Origin: an uncultured Methylophilaceae bacterium
GTDB taxonomy: Bacteria > Pseudomonadota > Gammaproteobacteria > Burkholderiales > Methylophilaceae
NCBI GenBank assembly: GCA_903899965.1
Contig: CAIULB010000028.1
Coordinates: 1-64,000, forward strand
DNA length: 64,000 nt
Direction: 5' to 3'
The position numbers were made by a program, and so were the translations under genes. This document shows positions 18,893-26,974 of the stretch, in pieces (position 1 is the stretch's first letter; every line of letters starts with the position of its first letter). Below the pieces are notes generated by a model. The model saw only the letters and a program-made list of their open reading frames with translations, had not been told where the DNA came from and ran no database searches.

Positions 18893-19780
18893 CTAAATTT
18901 TAGGCTTGCCGATTTCCTGAGTGAGCCCTTGGTAATAAGCTAATCTTACTTGTGAGATTTTACCTGTTTCCGTGGCGCCAATAATCGCGCAATCTGGCTC
19001 ATGGATGTGTTTGCAGTTATTGAAGCGACATTTGCCTAAATATGGCCTAAATTCAATAAAGGCCTGCTCAAGTTCTTCGATGCTCAAATGATTTAAACCA
19101 AATTCTTGCAAGCCTGGCGAGTCAATCAAATCGCTTGTTGCGTCTAAATGATACAAATGTGCTGCGGTGGTGGTGTGCTTGCCGCTATCTAAGACCTCGG
19201 AGACTTCTTGGGTGCGAACTGCTGATTCTGGAAGAAGGGCATTCACAATCGTGGATTTTCCCATGCCAGATTGGCCAACAAGCACACTTACTTGCCCTGA
19301 GAGCCATTGTTTAAGTGGCGTGATATCTTGTTTGGCGGATAGCGGTTGGACTTGGTAGCCTAAATCTTGGTAAACCTTAAGTAGCTTCATCGCTTCCGAG
19401 TTATCGGCCAGATCACATTTATTAAGCACGATGACCGCTTTGATGCCAGCTGCTTCAGCAGCAATTAAACAGCGATTGAGTAGTGCCTCATAAAAGCTAG
19501 GCGTGGTTGCTAGCACGATAATGACTTGTGTGACGTTAGACGCAAGGGTTTTAGTCTTATAAGCGTTACTGCGAAAAAGCAGGCTGGTGCGAGGATGAAG
19601 TTTTTCAACCACGCCCTCTAGCGTATCGGTCATTTTTACATTTACTTGGTCGCCACAAGCTAAATCATTCTTTTTACCACGAGTCACACAGCTGATTTGT
19701 TTGCCATCTTTGAGTTCAACACCATAGCGTTTGCCGTATGAGGCGACTACTTGACCTTGCTTTAGATTTTGATTTGCCAA
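18893..19780 (-). CDS. rsgA: Ribosome small subunit-dependent GTPase A
   Basis: A circularly permuted GTPase: OB-fold N-terminus, then G4 NKCD, G1 GQSGMGKS, switch II region and G3 DSPGLQEFG, and a zinc motif CRFNNCKHIHEPDC. RsgA assists late 30S maturation and has ribosome-stimulated GTPase activity. I place the start at TTG 19780 (295 residues), directly after the cytochrome c stop and preceded by GAAAAG. The frame stays open upstream to an ATG at 19849, but that would overlap the cytochrome gene by 65 bases and add residues not typical of the family. Confidence 0.92.
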   Translation of the reverse strand: MANQNLKQGQVVASYGKRYGVELKDGKQISCVTRGKKNDLACGDQVNVKMTDTLEGVVEKLHPRTSLLFRSNAYKTKTLASNVTQVIIVLATTPSFYEALLNRCLIAAEAAGIKAVIVLNKCDLADNSEAMKLLKVYQDLGYQVQPLSAKQDITPLKQWLSGQVSVLVGQSGMGKSTIVNALLPESAVRTQEVSEVLDSGKHTTTAAHLYHLDATSDLIDSPGLQEFGLNHLSIEELEQAFIEFRPYLGKCRFNNCKHIHEPDCAIIGATETGKISQVRLAYYQGLTQEIGKPKI

Positions 19781-19784
19781 AAGA

Positions 19785-20114
19785 CTACTTTTCGAAGTGA
19801 TAGTAAGTTTGATTGAGGTAGCTTGCGACATGCAGCTCTTCATCTTCAAACCACTTTAAACCTAGCATGGTGTTGCAGTTGCGGACTTGCGCTTTTAGGC
19901 CGCGAGATGTTTTTACTAAACGATTTTCACGGGTGTAAATTGCTGAGCCATCACCACCAAAACTGCTAGCATGGCACGAAATACAGTTTTTTTGTAATAA
20001 TGCTTTGCCAGCAACAGGATCGCCGCCGGCGTAAAGTGCCGAATACTGGTCAGCATAAGCAAGGCTTGCGCTCATCAGGGTAAGTGATAAGGCGACACGC
20101 AAAGTTTTAATCAT
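19785..20114 (-). CDS. Small periplasmic c-type cytochrome
   Basis: 109 residues. A signal peptide (about 1-21, ending AYA) is followed by one haem-binding motif CISCH (Cys44, Cys47, His48) and a probable Met ligand in NTMLGLKW. The single-haem, class I-like size suggests a soluble or loosely bound electron carrier. It lies between the M48 protease gene (32 bases upstream) and rsgA (5-base gap), an order also seen in other Betaproteobacteria. The electron partner is unknown. Confidence 0.88.
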   Translation of the reverse strand: MIKTLRVALSLTLMSASLAYADQYSALYAGGDPVAGKALLQKNCISCHASSFGGDGSAIYTRENRLVKTSRGLKAQVRNCNTMLGLKWFEDEELHVASYLNQTYYHFEK

Positions 20115-20146
20115 TTATTCCTTAACCCCTTGAGACTATTTGTAAG

Positions 20147-21403
20147 CTATATGTTTGTGAGCTTGGCAATACGAATGCTCGCTGGTGGATGTGAATCATA
20201 GAATGCTGAGTGTAACGGGTCTGGCGTTAAGGTTGAAGCATTATCGCGATAAAGCTTCACTAAAGCCTCCTCCAAGTGTTTAGCACTTGCATGTTTTGCT
20301 GCATAAGCATCCGCTTCAAACTCATTTTTACGTGAGTAATTGGCCATGATAGGGCGCATTACGAATAAGAAAACAGGGCTAACAAGTAAGAACAGTATAA
20401 GCGCCATGTAACTGCTCATGTCGTTTACACCCAAGCCTAAGAAAAACCAATTTTGGTCTTTCAGGAAGCCTAGTAAGGCTAAGCCTAAGAAGCTAATAGA
20501 AAACATCATGGCAATTCGTTTAATGACGTGTTTATGTTTGAAGTGACCAAGTTCATGCGCAAGCACCGCTTCGATTTCATCGGCATTTAAGCGCTCAAGC
20601 AGCGTGTCAAAAAATACCACGCGCTTGCTGTTACCGAACCCAGTGAAATAAGCATTGCCGTGACTGCTGCGAGCAGAGCCATCCATCACAAACAGCCCTT
20701 GTGATTTGAAACCACATTTCGCCAATAAAGCCTCGATGCGTGTTTTCAGTGCTTCATCTGCTAGCGGCGTAAATTTGTTGAATATTGGCGCGATAAAGGT
20801 TGGGTAAATAGCGAGTACCAATAAGTTGAACACGCTCCAAACGGCCCAAAAATAAAGCCACCAGTATTCGCCAGCACCCTCCATGAGCCATAGTGCGGCA
20901 AATAAGATAGGCGCGCCAAGTGCGATACCTAAAATGCTTTGTTTGATCATGTCGCCAATGAACATCACGCGCGTCATTTTATTAAAGCCAAAATGTGCGT
21001 CGATGACAAAGGTTTTGTAATAGTCAAAAGGGGTATCAATAATGCCGCTGATAATCAGCGCGCTCAAAATCACCAATGCGCCTCTGAGCATTTCGTGTTC
21101 AGGCATGAAATCTCGGCATACATAATCTATCCATTGCAAGCCCCCACCTAATGTAAACGTGAGCAGCAACGCCGCTTGCACTAAGCTTTCTGCAATCACT
21201 AGCTTGGTCTTTGCTGAGGTATAGTCGGCAGCCTTTTGATGCGCCTCTATGCTGATATCTTTGCTGAATGCTTTTGGTACTTCGTTACGATGTTTTTGCA
21301 CAAAGCTAATATGCCGGTTGCCCAACCAAATGCGGGTGAGGGTGGTTAATACCACCAAACTGATGAAGAGAATGCTCAATGTGTAACTTGGTGTAGATTC
21401 CAT
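20147..21403 (-). CDS. M48 family integral-membrane metallopeptidase (Ste24/CAAX prenyl protease type)
   Basis: 418 residues with about seven membrane helices. The zinc motif HELGH is at 283-287 and the downstream Glu ligand is in NEFEADAYA. The N-terminal 130 residues (including IDTPFDYYKTFVIDAHFGFN) match the Ste24/CAAX protease 1 N-terminal domain rather than HtpX. In bacteria these enzymes are thought to process or degrade membrane proteins; a true prenylated substrate is not expected. A TATAAT-like box on the minus strand (plus 21435-21440) sits upstream but its -35 is poor. Confidence 0.9.
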   Translation of the reverse strand: MESTPSYTLSILFISLVVLTTLTRIWLGNRHISFVQKHRNEVPKAFSKDISIEAHQKAADYTSAKTKLVIAESLVQAALLLTFTLGGGLQWIDYVCRDFMPEHEMLRGALVILSALIISGIIDTPFDYYKTFVIDAHFGFNKMTRVMFIGDMIKQSILGIALGAPILFAALWLMEGAGEYWWLYFWAVWSVFNLLVLAIYPTFIAPIFNKFTPLADEALKTRIEALLAKCGFKSQGLFVMDGSARSSHGNAYFTGFGNSKRVVFFDTLLERLNADEIEAVLAHELGHFKHKHVIKRIAMMFSISFLGLALLGFLKDQNWFFLGLGVNDMSSYMALILFLLVSPVFLFVMRPIMANYSRKNEFEADAYAAKHASAKHLEEALVKLYRDNASTLTPDPLHSAFYDSHPPASIRIAKLTNI

Positions 21404-21492
21404 GATTTTTAGGTTTTTCAGTTAAACTAACGACATTATAGAAGCTTCAATCCAGCGAAGGTTCACCAATTGCAATTTATTGAACAAAATTA

Positions 21493-22053
21493 ATGGAAAT
21501 CATGATGGCAAATCCGAACGACAATTTAATCTGGCTTGATATGGAAATGACAGGCTTGTTGCCAGATACTGACCGCATTATTGAATTGGCGGTTGTTGTG
21601 ACGGATGCCGATTTGAATTTGATTGCGGAGTCGCCAGTGATAGTGGTGCATCAGTCTGACGAAGTGCTAGATGGCATGGATGCATGGAATAAAGGCACGC
21701 ATGGCCGTTCTGGCTTGATTGAAAAGGTGAAAGCCTCAACCACGAATGAGGAGCAAGCGACTGCTCAAATGTTGGCGTTTTTAAAGCAACATGTCCCGGA
21801 AGCTAAGTCGCCGATGTGTGGTAACTCTATCTGCCAAGATAGACGCTTTATGGCACGCTACATGCCCGAGCTTGAAAAGTACTTTCACTACCGCAATTTA
21901 GATGTCAGCACCTTTAAAGAGTTGGCGAGACGTTGGAAGCCAACGATTTACTCTGGATTTAAAAAAGCAAGCAAGCATGAAGCTTTGGCGGACATTTACG
22001 AGTCTATAGACGAGCTCAAATACTACCGCGAGCATTTTATAAAGCTCGATTAA
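21493..22053 (+). CDS. orn: Oligoribonuclease
   Basis: 186 residues or slightly fewer. DEDDh exonuclease motifs: [22 protein letters not shown] and the C-terminal [16 protein letters not shown]. Orn degrades 2-5 nt RNAs, including pGpG made when cyclic di-GMP is turned over, and is often essential. The start is uncertain: ATG codons at 21493, 21502 and 21505 are in frame, and GGAAA at 21495-21499 would act as ribosome binding site for one of the later two. Divergent from the M48 protease gene. Confidence 0.95.
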   Translation: MEIMMANPNDNLIWLDMEMTGLLPDTDRIIELAVVVTDADLNLIAESPVIVVHQSDEVLDGMDAWNKGTHGRSGLIEKVKASTTNEEQATAQMLAFLKQHVPEAKSPMCGNSICQDRRFMARYMPELEKYFHYRNLDVSTFKELARRWKPTIYSGFKKASKHEALADIYESIDELKYYREHFIKLD

Positions 22054-22063
22054 AGTAATAGGC

Positions 22064-22090
22064 AAAAAAATGGGTGCGACCAGCGCACCC
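22064..22090 (-). terminator. Rho-independent terminator for glgA
   Basis: Stem GGGTGCG (22072-22078) with CGCACCC (22084-22090), loop ACCAG. On the minus strand the stem is followed by ATTTTTTT (complement of 22064-22071), so it ends the glgA transcript. Confidence 0.88.
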
Positions 22091-22101
22091 GAAGGGAGGA
22101 G

Positions 22102-22130
22102 AAAAGCAGCTTAGGAGTAAGCTCGCTTTT
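22102..22130. terminator. Imperfect hairpin between orn and glgA
   Basis: AAAAGC (22102-22107) pairs with GCTTTT (22125-22130) and GCTTA (22109-22113) with TAAGC (22118-22122), loop GGAG. It is symmetric enough to act for either strand; it probably supports termination of orn. Confidence 0.5.
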
Positions 22131-22168
22131 ACATAAGCAGTTTGCGTGCCAGCTTTCTCTTCTCTTTA

Positions 22169-23641
22169 TTATTTATTTAAAATTTCTTCATACATTGCTA
22201 TGTAGGCTTTTGCGCTCTTAGTCCAATCTAAATTTTGGCGCATACCGTTTTCTTGTATTTCTTTCCAAGTCTTTTCATCTTGATAATAGCTTAGCGCCTT
22301 GCCCACGGCGGAAACTAGCTCATTGGGATCAGCTTTTTTCATCACAAAGCCAGTCGCTGATTTGTTTTTAAGGCTAGCCTCATTGGTGTCTTTAACAGAA
22401 TCTGCGAGGCCGCCGGTGTAAGTCACAACAGGCGGAGTGCCGTATCGCAAGCCATACATTTGGTTGAGACCGCAAGGCTCAAAGCGTGATGGCATGATGA
22501 AGATATCGCATCCCGCCATGATTTGGTGCGAAAGTGCTTCGTTGTAGCCGATGGTCACGCTCACTTGGTCTGGGAAATGTTTGGCTAAATCGCGGTAACC
22601 TTGCTCAAAGCTAGTATCACCACTGCCAAGCACCGCTAACTGGCACCCGTGTTGAGTAAGTAATGATTCTGCACAGGCTAAGAGCATATCCAAGCCTTTT
22701 TGGTGGGTGAGGCGGCTCACAACACCTAATAACGGAACTTTAGGTTCTTCTTTTAAGCCTAGCTTGGTTTGAAGTGCGGTTTTAATAACCTGCTTACCAG
22801 AGACATTGTCTGCGTTGTAATGCTGAGCAAGATACGGGTCTGTCGATGGATTCCACTCATGCGTATCAAGGCCATTTAAAATGCCGTGTATCTCTTTACC
22901 ACGTGCTGTGAGCAAGCCTTGCATGCCAAAGCCATAGGCTTCAGTTTGAATTTCTTTTGCATATGTTGGGCTAACAGTCGATAAGCCATCCGCATAGAAA
23001 ATGCCGGCTTTTAAAAATGAAAGTTGACCATAATATTCCACACCATTGATTTGATAGCTTTCGGCGGGCAAGCCTAGACGCTTTACCCAATCTGCGCCGT
23101 AACAGCCTTGAAACGCCAGATTGTGAATGCTTAAGACGGATTTTGCTTGTTTCATTTTGGTGCGGTCTGCACTCATAAAATGCATAAAGGCTGGTGTTAA
23201 TCCTGATTGCCAATCGTTGCAGTGGGTAATGTCTGGCGCCCAATCCTTTAATGGGCTTTGGTCGCTACTTAAAATGGCTGCAACTAATGAAAGTGTGCCG
23301 AAGCGATAAGGGTTGTCTTCCCAATCTTTGCCTGTGGCATCGACATAAGGGCCACCATCGCGCTGATATAAGCCAACTGATTCGATGGCCATTACAGGCA
23401 CTTTTGTTTCCGGCATTTCACCTTGGATCAAATTGATGGCACCAACGTGAGGTAAGTTAGAAATCGTCGCTAGAAATTTTGGGTTGATCAATTTATCTAG
23501 TACTGCAGGATATCCAGGAATCAAAATACGAACATCTGCGTGTATCTCTTGAAGCGCGGCTGGAAGGGAGCCGCTGACATCAGCTAGGCCGCCAGTTTTA
23601 ATGAGTGGAAAGGCTTCGGAGGTGACGAATAAAATGCGCAA
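22169..23641 (-). CDS. glgA: Glycogen synthase (ADP-glucose)
   Basis: 490 residues of the GT5 family. The N-terminal KTGGLADVSG (15-24) binds ADP-glucose and the C-terminal EPCGLNQMYGLRYGTPPV is the second signature. It extends alpha-1,4-glucan chains. The start is TTG at 23641, with GAGAG upstream; it gives the family's usual N-terminus MRILFVTSEAFPL. No glgB, glgC or glgP lies in the window, so glycogen genes are scattered here. Divergent from crcB. Confidence 0.95.
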   Translation of the reverse strand: MRILFVTSEAFPLIKTGGLADVSGSLPAALQEIHADVRILIPGYPAVLDKLINPKFLATISNLPHVGAINLIQGEMPETKVPVMAIESVGLYQRDGGPYVDATGKDWEDNPYRFGTLSLVAAILSSDQSPLKDWAPDITHCNDWQSGLTPAFMHFMSADRTKMKQAKSVLSIHNLAFQGCYGADWVKRLGLPAESYQINGVEYYGQLSFLKAGIFYADGLSTVSPTYAKEIQTEAYGFGMQGLLTARGKEIHGILNGLDTHEWNPSTDPYLAQHYNADNVSGKQVIKTALQTKLGLKEEPKVPLLGVVSRLTHQKGLDMLLACAESLLTQHGCQLAVLGSGDTSFEQGYRDLAKHFPDQVSVTIGYNEALSHQIMAGCDIFIMPSRFEPCGLNQMYGLRYGTPPVVTYTGGLADSVKDTNEASLKNKSATGFVMKKADPNELVSAVGKALSYYQDEKTWKEIQENGMRQNLDWTKSAKAYIAMYEEILNK

Positions 23642-23677
23642 TTTTTACTGCTCTCGGTTGAATCAATTGATGCAGTC

Positions 23678-23698
23678 CATCATACTGACGGTATGATG
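23678..23698. promoter_or_regulatory. Inverted repeat between glgA and crcB
   Basis: CATCATAC (23678-23685) and GTATGATG (23691-23698) with loop TGACG, plus the palindrome ATCAATTGAT at 23662-23671 beside it. Both lie in the 95-base divergent gap. They may be operator or leader-hairpin elements. The fluoride riboswitch consensus was looked for and not seen. Confidence 0.4.
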
Positions 23699-23736
23699 CC
23701 AAATCAAGGCGCAATGATTACCAAGAGGAAATAAAC

Positions 23737-24120
23737 ATGGGCATGACAGCCTTTTTTGCAGTAGGAATCGGTGCCGCAATCGGCGCATGGGGACGCTGGG
23801 GTTTGAGCTTGATGCTGAATGCTCTGTTTCCATTTTTGCCGCTTGGCACTTTAGTTGCAAATTTAGTCGGCGGTTATTTAATGGGCATCAGCATGGGTTT
23901 GGTTGCTTTGGGTGGCTTGTTAAGCCCTGAATTAAGACTGCTCGTCACGACAGGCTTCTTAGGCGGGTTGACTACATTCTCAACATTCTCTGCTGAGTCG
24001 GTCACACTCTTCTCTCGCGGAGAGTATGGCTGGGCGTCATTGCATTTGCTTGGACATGTGCTTGGCTCTTTGTTGATGACAGCGCTTGGTTTGCTCACTG
24101 TGCAACTTTTGAAGCAGTAA
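23737..24120 (+). CDS. crcB: Fluoride ion channel/exporter CrcB (Fluc)
   Basis: 127 residues, four membrane helices. The family motifs GAAIGAWGRWGLS, NLVGGYLMG and TTGFLGGLTTFSTFSAE are present; the last holds the TM3 break with the central Na site and the conserved Phe-box. It exports fluoride from the cytoplasm as a dual-topology dimer. The start ATG at 23737 has an AGAGGAA site. It is only 15 bases from the histidine kinase start, so it is likely cotranscribed with the two-component genes. Confidence 0.95.
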   Translation: MGMTAFFAVGIGAAIGAWGRWGLSLMLNALFPFLPLGTLVANLVGGYLMGISMGLVALGGLLSPELRLLVTTGFLGGLTTFSTFSAESVTLFSRGEYGWASLHLLGHVLGSLLMTALGLLTVQLLKQ

Positions 24121-24135
24121 GCGTTCTGATTATTG

Positions 24136-25473
24136 ATGAGTTTACGATTACGCCTTAATTTACTAATTACCGCCTTGTCGCTTGCATTTATGTTGGCGGC
24201 AGGGTGGGCTATCGTCAATGATGCTAAGGTTTCCATCAGAGAGCGCGTGGAAGCTGCTTCTCGCGTGACGGTACAACTGCTTGATAACGTTATTGTTACC
24301 TCTGTTATGAACCCAAGCTTGGGTGACACAACGGATGTTCTCAATGTCTTTCTGCGCTCCTTAGGATATGTCCGCAGTAGCCAAATAGCTTTGTATGATT
24401 ATCGTGGCAATGTTTTATATGAATCGCCAAAGTCGACCTATCGTAGTGATGTGCACCCGCCTCAATGGTTTGTGAAGATGGTTGAGCCTCAAAAAGAAAT
24501 TGTTCAGCGTAGGGTGCGTTTTGGTACTTTGGTTGTGACATCAAGTGCAGCCGGATCCATCCGTGAGGCATGGCGTGGAGTTGAGAAGTTGATGTGGATG
24601 GGTTTTGGCTTCTTTTTGTTGCTTAATGTTATGGTGTATGGCTTGTTAAGCCATTCGTTGAGACCTGTTCGTCATATTCTTGGTGCGATTAATCGGATGG
24701 AGCAGGGGGACTTAACGGTTCGCCTTGAACCTTTTAAACTTCCTGAGTTCGATACGATTGGGCACAGCTTAAATCGTATGGCAGAGTCTTTGGAAGCAGA
24801 GCGTCAACTTGAAGAAAATCGGCAATTGACGGCCTTAATTCAAACCCATATTGAAGATGAACGCAGAAGTTTGGCGCGTGAACTACATGATGAGCTGGGG
24901 CAATATGTCACAGCGATTAAAACTTTCGCGGTGGGGATTGCCAATAAAACGACTGAAAAGATGCCGGACGTTTCCTCTAACGCGCAAACTATTGTGGCGG
25001 CGGCTAACCATATTTATGATGGCATGCACGATATTATTCGTCATCTACGTCCAGGGGCGCTTGATAATTTGGGGCTTTCTGAGACGCTCAAAGATGCCGT
25101 GAATCACCTTCAAAAACAGCATCCTAAGATTGAGTTTGAGCTCGAATTGGCAGGCGCTCTCAATGATCTAGGTGAAAATCTTAATATTAATTTTTACCGG
25201 ATTGTGCAAGAGTCGCTTAATAACGCGGTTAAGCATGCAAAAGCGAGTAAGATTGCCGTCAGCTTGAAGCAAGATAAAGTTGGGAATTTGAACCTAACAA
25301 TACAAGACAACGGGCTAGGCATGGACGTCAATAACGTTGACCAATCTCAGCATTTTGGTTTGCTTGGTATGCGTGAACGCACACAAGCATTTCATGGTCA
25401 ATTTAATATTGAATCGTCGCCCAAAAAAGGCACGATCATTTCTATCTACATCCCCAAGGAGTCAATTGCATGA
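24136..25473 (+). CDS. Sensor histidine kinase, NarX/MoxY type
   Basis: 445 residues from the ATG at 24136 (a TTG one codon earlier is possible). Two membrane helices (about 8-26 and 152-172) flank a periplasmic domain resembling the LapD/MoxY N-terminal domain. A HAMP linker (about 173-225), a HisKA_3 dimerisation domain with phospho-acceptor His251 (ARELHDELGQ) and an HATPase domain (FYRIVQESLNNAVKHAKA, DNGLGMD, GLLGMRER) follow. In methylotrophs MoxY/MxaY-type kinases with this layout control methanol oxidation genes; whether this one does is inference. It overlaps the response regulator by 4 bases. Confidence 0.9.
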   Translation: MSLRLRLNLLITALSLAFMLAAGWAIVNDAKVSIRERVEAASRVTVQLLDNVIVTSVMNPSLGDTTDVLNVFLRSLGYVRSSQIALYDYRGNVLYESPKSTYRSDVHPPQWFVKMVEPQKEIVQRRVRFGTLVVTSSAAGSIREAWRGVEKLMWMGFGFFLLLNVMVYGLLSHSLRPVRHILGAINRMEQGDLTVRLEPFKLPEFDTIGHSLNRMAESLEAERQLEENRQLTALIQTHIEDERRSLARELHDELGQYVTAIKTFAVGIANKTTEKMPDVSSNAQTIVAAANHIYDGMHDIIRHLRPGALDNLGLSETLKDAVNHLQKQHPKIEFELELAGALNDLGENLNINFYRIVQESLNNAVKHAKASKIAVSLKQDKVGNLNLTIQDNGLGMDVNNVDQSQHFGLLGMRERTQAFHGQFNIESSPKKGTIISIYIPKESIA

Positions 25474-26111
25474 GCGCCCCCATTAATGTGTTGTTAGTGG
25501 ATGACCACGCGGTCGTTCGCAAGGGCTTTAAAATGCTTTTAGAGTCTGACGCTGATATCAAAGTAGTCGCGGAAGCAGATAGCGGTGAAAATGGCGTAAA
25601 AATGTATATGGAACATAAGCCTGATGTGGTGGTGATGGATATCACTATGCCAGGTATTGGCGGACTTGAAGCGACTGACCGTATTATGGCCAAAGACAGC
25701 TCAGCACGTATTCTTGTTCTTTCAGCGCATGAAGACTCTGTACACCCTAAACGCGTCCTAAATGCAGGAGCGATGGGTTATTTGACTAAACGTAGTGCTG
25801 CTGAAGAGTTGATTAAAGCGATTCGCACTGTGGCTGGTCGCAAAATGTATTTGGAGGCGAGCATCGCTCAGCAAATGGCGATACAGCAGTTAAACGGTGA
25901 AAAGAACCCGGTAGATGTGCTTTCAGACCGCGAATTCGAAGTGTTTATGGCGCTAGCCAAAGGCGAAACTACTAATCAAATTGCTGAGACCTTGAGTTTG
26001 TCGCCACGCACTGTGGGTACTCATCTGTACAATATCAAACAAAAGCTCAACGCGGGCAACTCAGCTGAAATCGCATTAATTGCGATGCGATCAGGATTGA
26101 TTGACCCTTAA
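25470..26111 (+). CDS. Response regulator, NarL/FixJ family (MoxX-like)
   Basis: 213 residues. The receiver domain has the acidic pocket LLVDDHA, phospho-acceptor Asp57 (VVVMDITMPGIGG) and the conserved Lys in MGYLTKRS. A LuxR-type helix-turn-helix fills about 150-207 (LSDREFEVFMALAKGETTNQ, then LSPRTVGTHLYNIKQKL). It is the partner of the kinase encoded immediately upstream (ATGA overlap). Target genes are not evident from the sequence. It is convergent with the EamA transporter and their stops overlap by four bases. Confidence 0.92.
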   Translation: MSAPINVLLVDDHAVVRKGFKMLLESDADIKVVAEADSGENGVKMYMEHKPDVVVMDITMPGIGGLEATDRIMAKDSSARILVLSAHEDSVHPKRVLNAGAMGYLTKRSAAEELIKAIRTVAGRKMYLEASIAQQMAIQQLNGEKNPVDVLSDREFEVFMALAKGETTNQIAETLSLSPRTVGTHLYNIKQKLNAGNSAEIALIAMRSGLIDP

Positions 26112-26974
26112 GTATTATTTTTAGCGCTTGCATTGGCGCTAACGCTCATTACCCCGCTGCTGATAATAATTGCAATGGCCAGCCAGCGGTCCATCGAAAG
26201 CATTTCCTTCCAAAGTAATATCCCAAATAAACTCGCTAGCACCACTGTGGTGTAAGCGAGGCTTCCAACAACCAATGGATTGCCTGTTCGGTAGGCGCGG
26301 GTCATGGCAAGCTGAGCAATGGTGGCACAAGTGCCGAGACCAGCAAGTATCGGTAAATCTTTCAATTCGATAGGGTTGAAGTGATGAATCAGCATCCATG
26401 CGCCACCCCCTAATGTGCAAACAAGTGAGAAATAAAAAACTGTTCGCCAATCAGGCTCTCCAGCACGTCCTAGCTGAGCGACATGCACATAAACCAAGCC
26501 TGCCAAAAGGCCAGAAAGCAAACCTAAGCCCCCTGCAAGAAGCTCTCCGTAATGAATGCTTGGCTTTAATAAAAAGGCTACGCCAACAAAACCTGTGGTG
26601 ATGGCTACAAGTAAAATCTTTTTGGGTTTTTCCTGAAGCGCAATCGTTAAAATTGCCGCCATGGCTAGTGGTGAGGTGTAGTTAAGCGTAATGGCGGTGG
26701 CAAGGGGTAGTTCGCTAATCGCATAAAAGAACATGACCATCGAGATAAAACCAATGATGGAGCGTGACATCTGTTTTTTGAAATGCGTTGTTTTGAGTGA
26801 TAGTCCATTGACGCTGACATAGCTAGAAATAAACACTAGGCCAATTAATGAGCGGTAAAAGACAAGTTCTGCGCTTGAGAATTTATGCGAGGCGATTTTA
26901 ACGAGTACGCCCATTACAGCGAAAAAGAATGCTGCGACCAACATCCATAAACTACCCCATTTAAATTGCTTCAC
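26108..26974 (-). CDS. EamA/RhaT-family (DMT) membrane transporter
   Basis: About 288 residues with ten predicted membrane helices in two EamA repeats; the first has ATAITLNYTSPLAMAAILTI and the second AQLAMTRAYRTGNPLVVGSLAYTTVVLASL. Members export metabolites or amino acids, or take up S-adenosylmethionine or nucleotide sugars; the substrate here cannot be told. I place the start at GTG 26974, overlapping the oxygenase stop (GTGA), although the frame is open to a TTG at 27004. The four-base overlap indicates translational coupling to the Rieske oxygenase gene. Confidence 0.88.
   Translation of the reverse strand: MKQFKWGSLWMLVAAFFFAVMGVLVKIASHKFSSAELVFYRSLIGLVFISSYVSVNGLSLKTTHFKKQMSRSIIGFISMVMFFYAISELPLATAITLNYTSPLAMAAILTIALQEKPKKILLVAITTGFVGVAFLLKPSIHYGELLAGGLGLLSGLLAGLVYVHVAQLGRAGEPDWRTVFYFSLVCTLGGGAWMLIHHFNPIELKDLPILAGLGTCATIAQLAMTRAYRTGNPLVVGSLAYTTVVLASLFGILLWKEMLSMDRWLAIAIIISSGVMSVSANASAKNNT

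Noticed and set aside
21435-21440. TATAAT on the minus strand as a promoter for the M48 protease gene
   Set aside because: The best-spaced -35 is AACCTT, too far from consensus to claim a promoter, though the box itself is perfect.
23642-23736. Fluoride riboswitch ahead of crcB
   Set aside because: The conserved GGxGATGG and pseudoknot core of the crcB motif is not present in this 95-base gap; only simple inverted repeats were seen.
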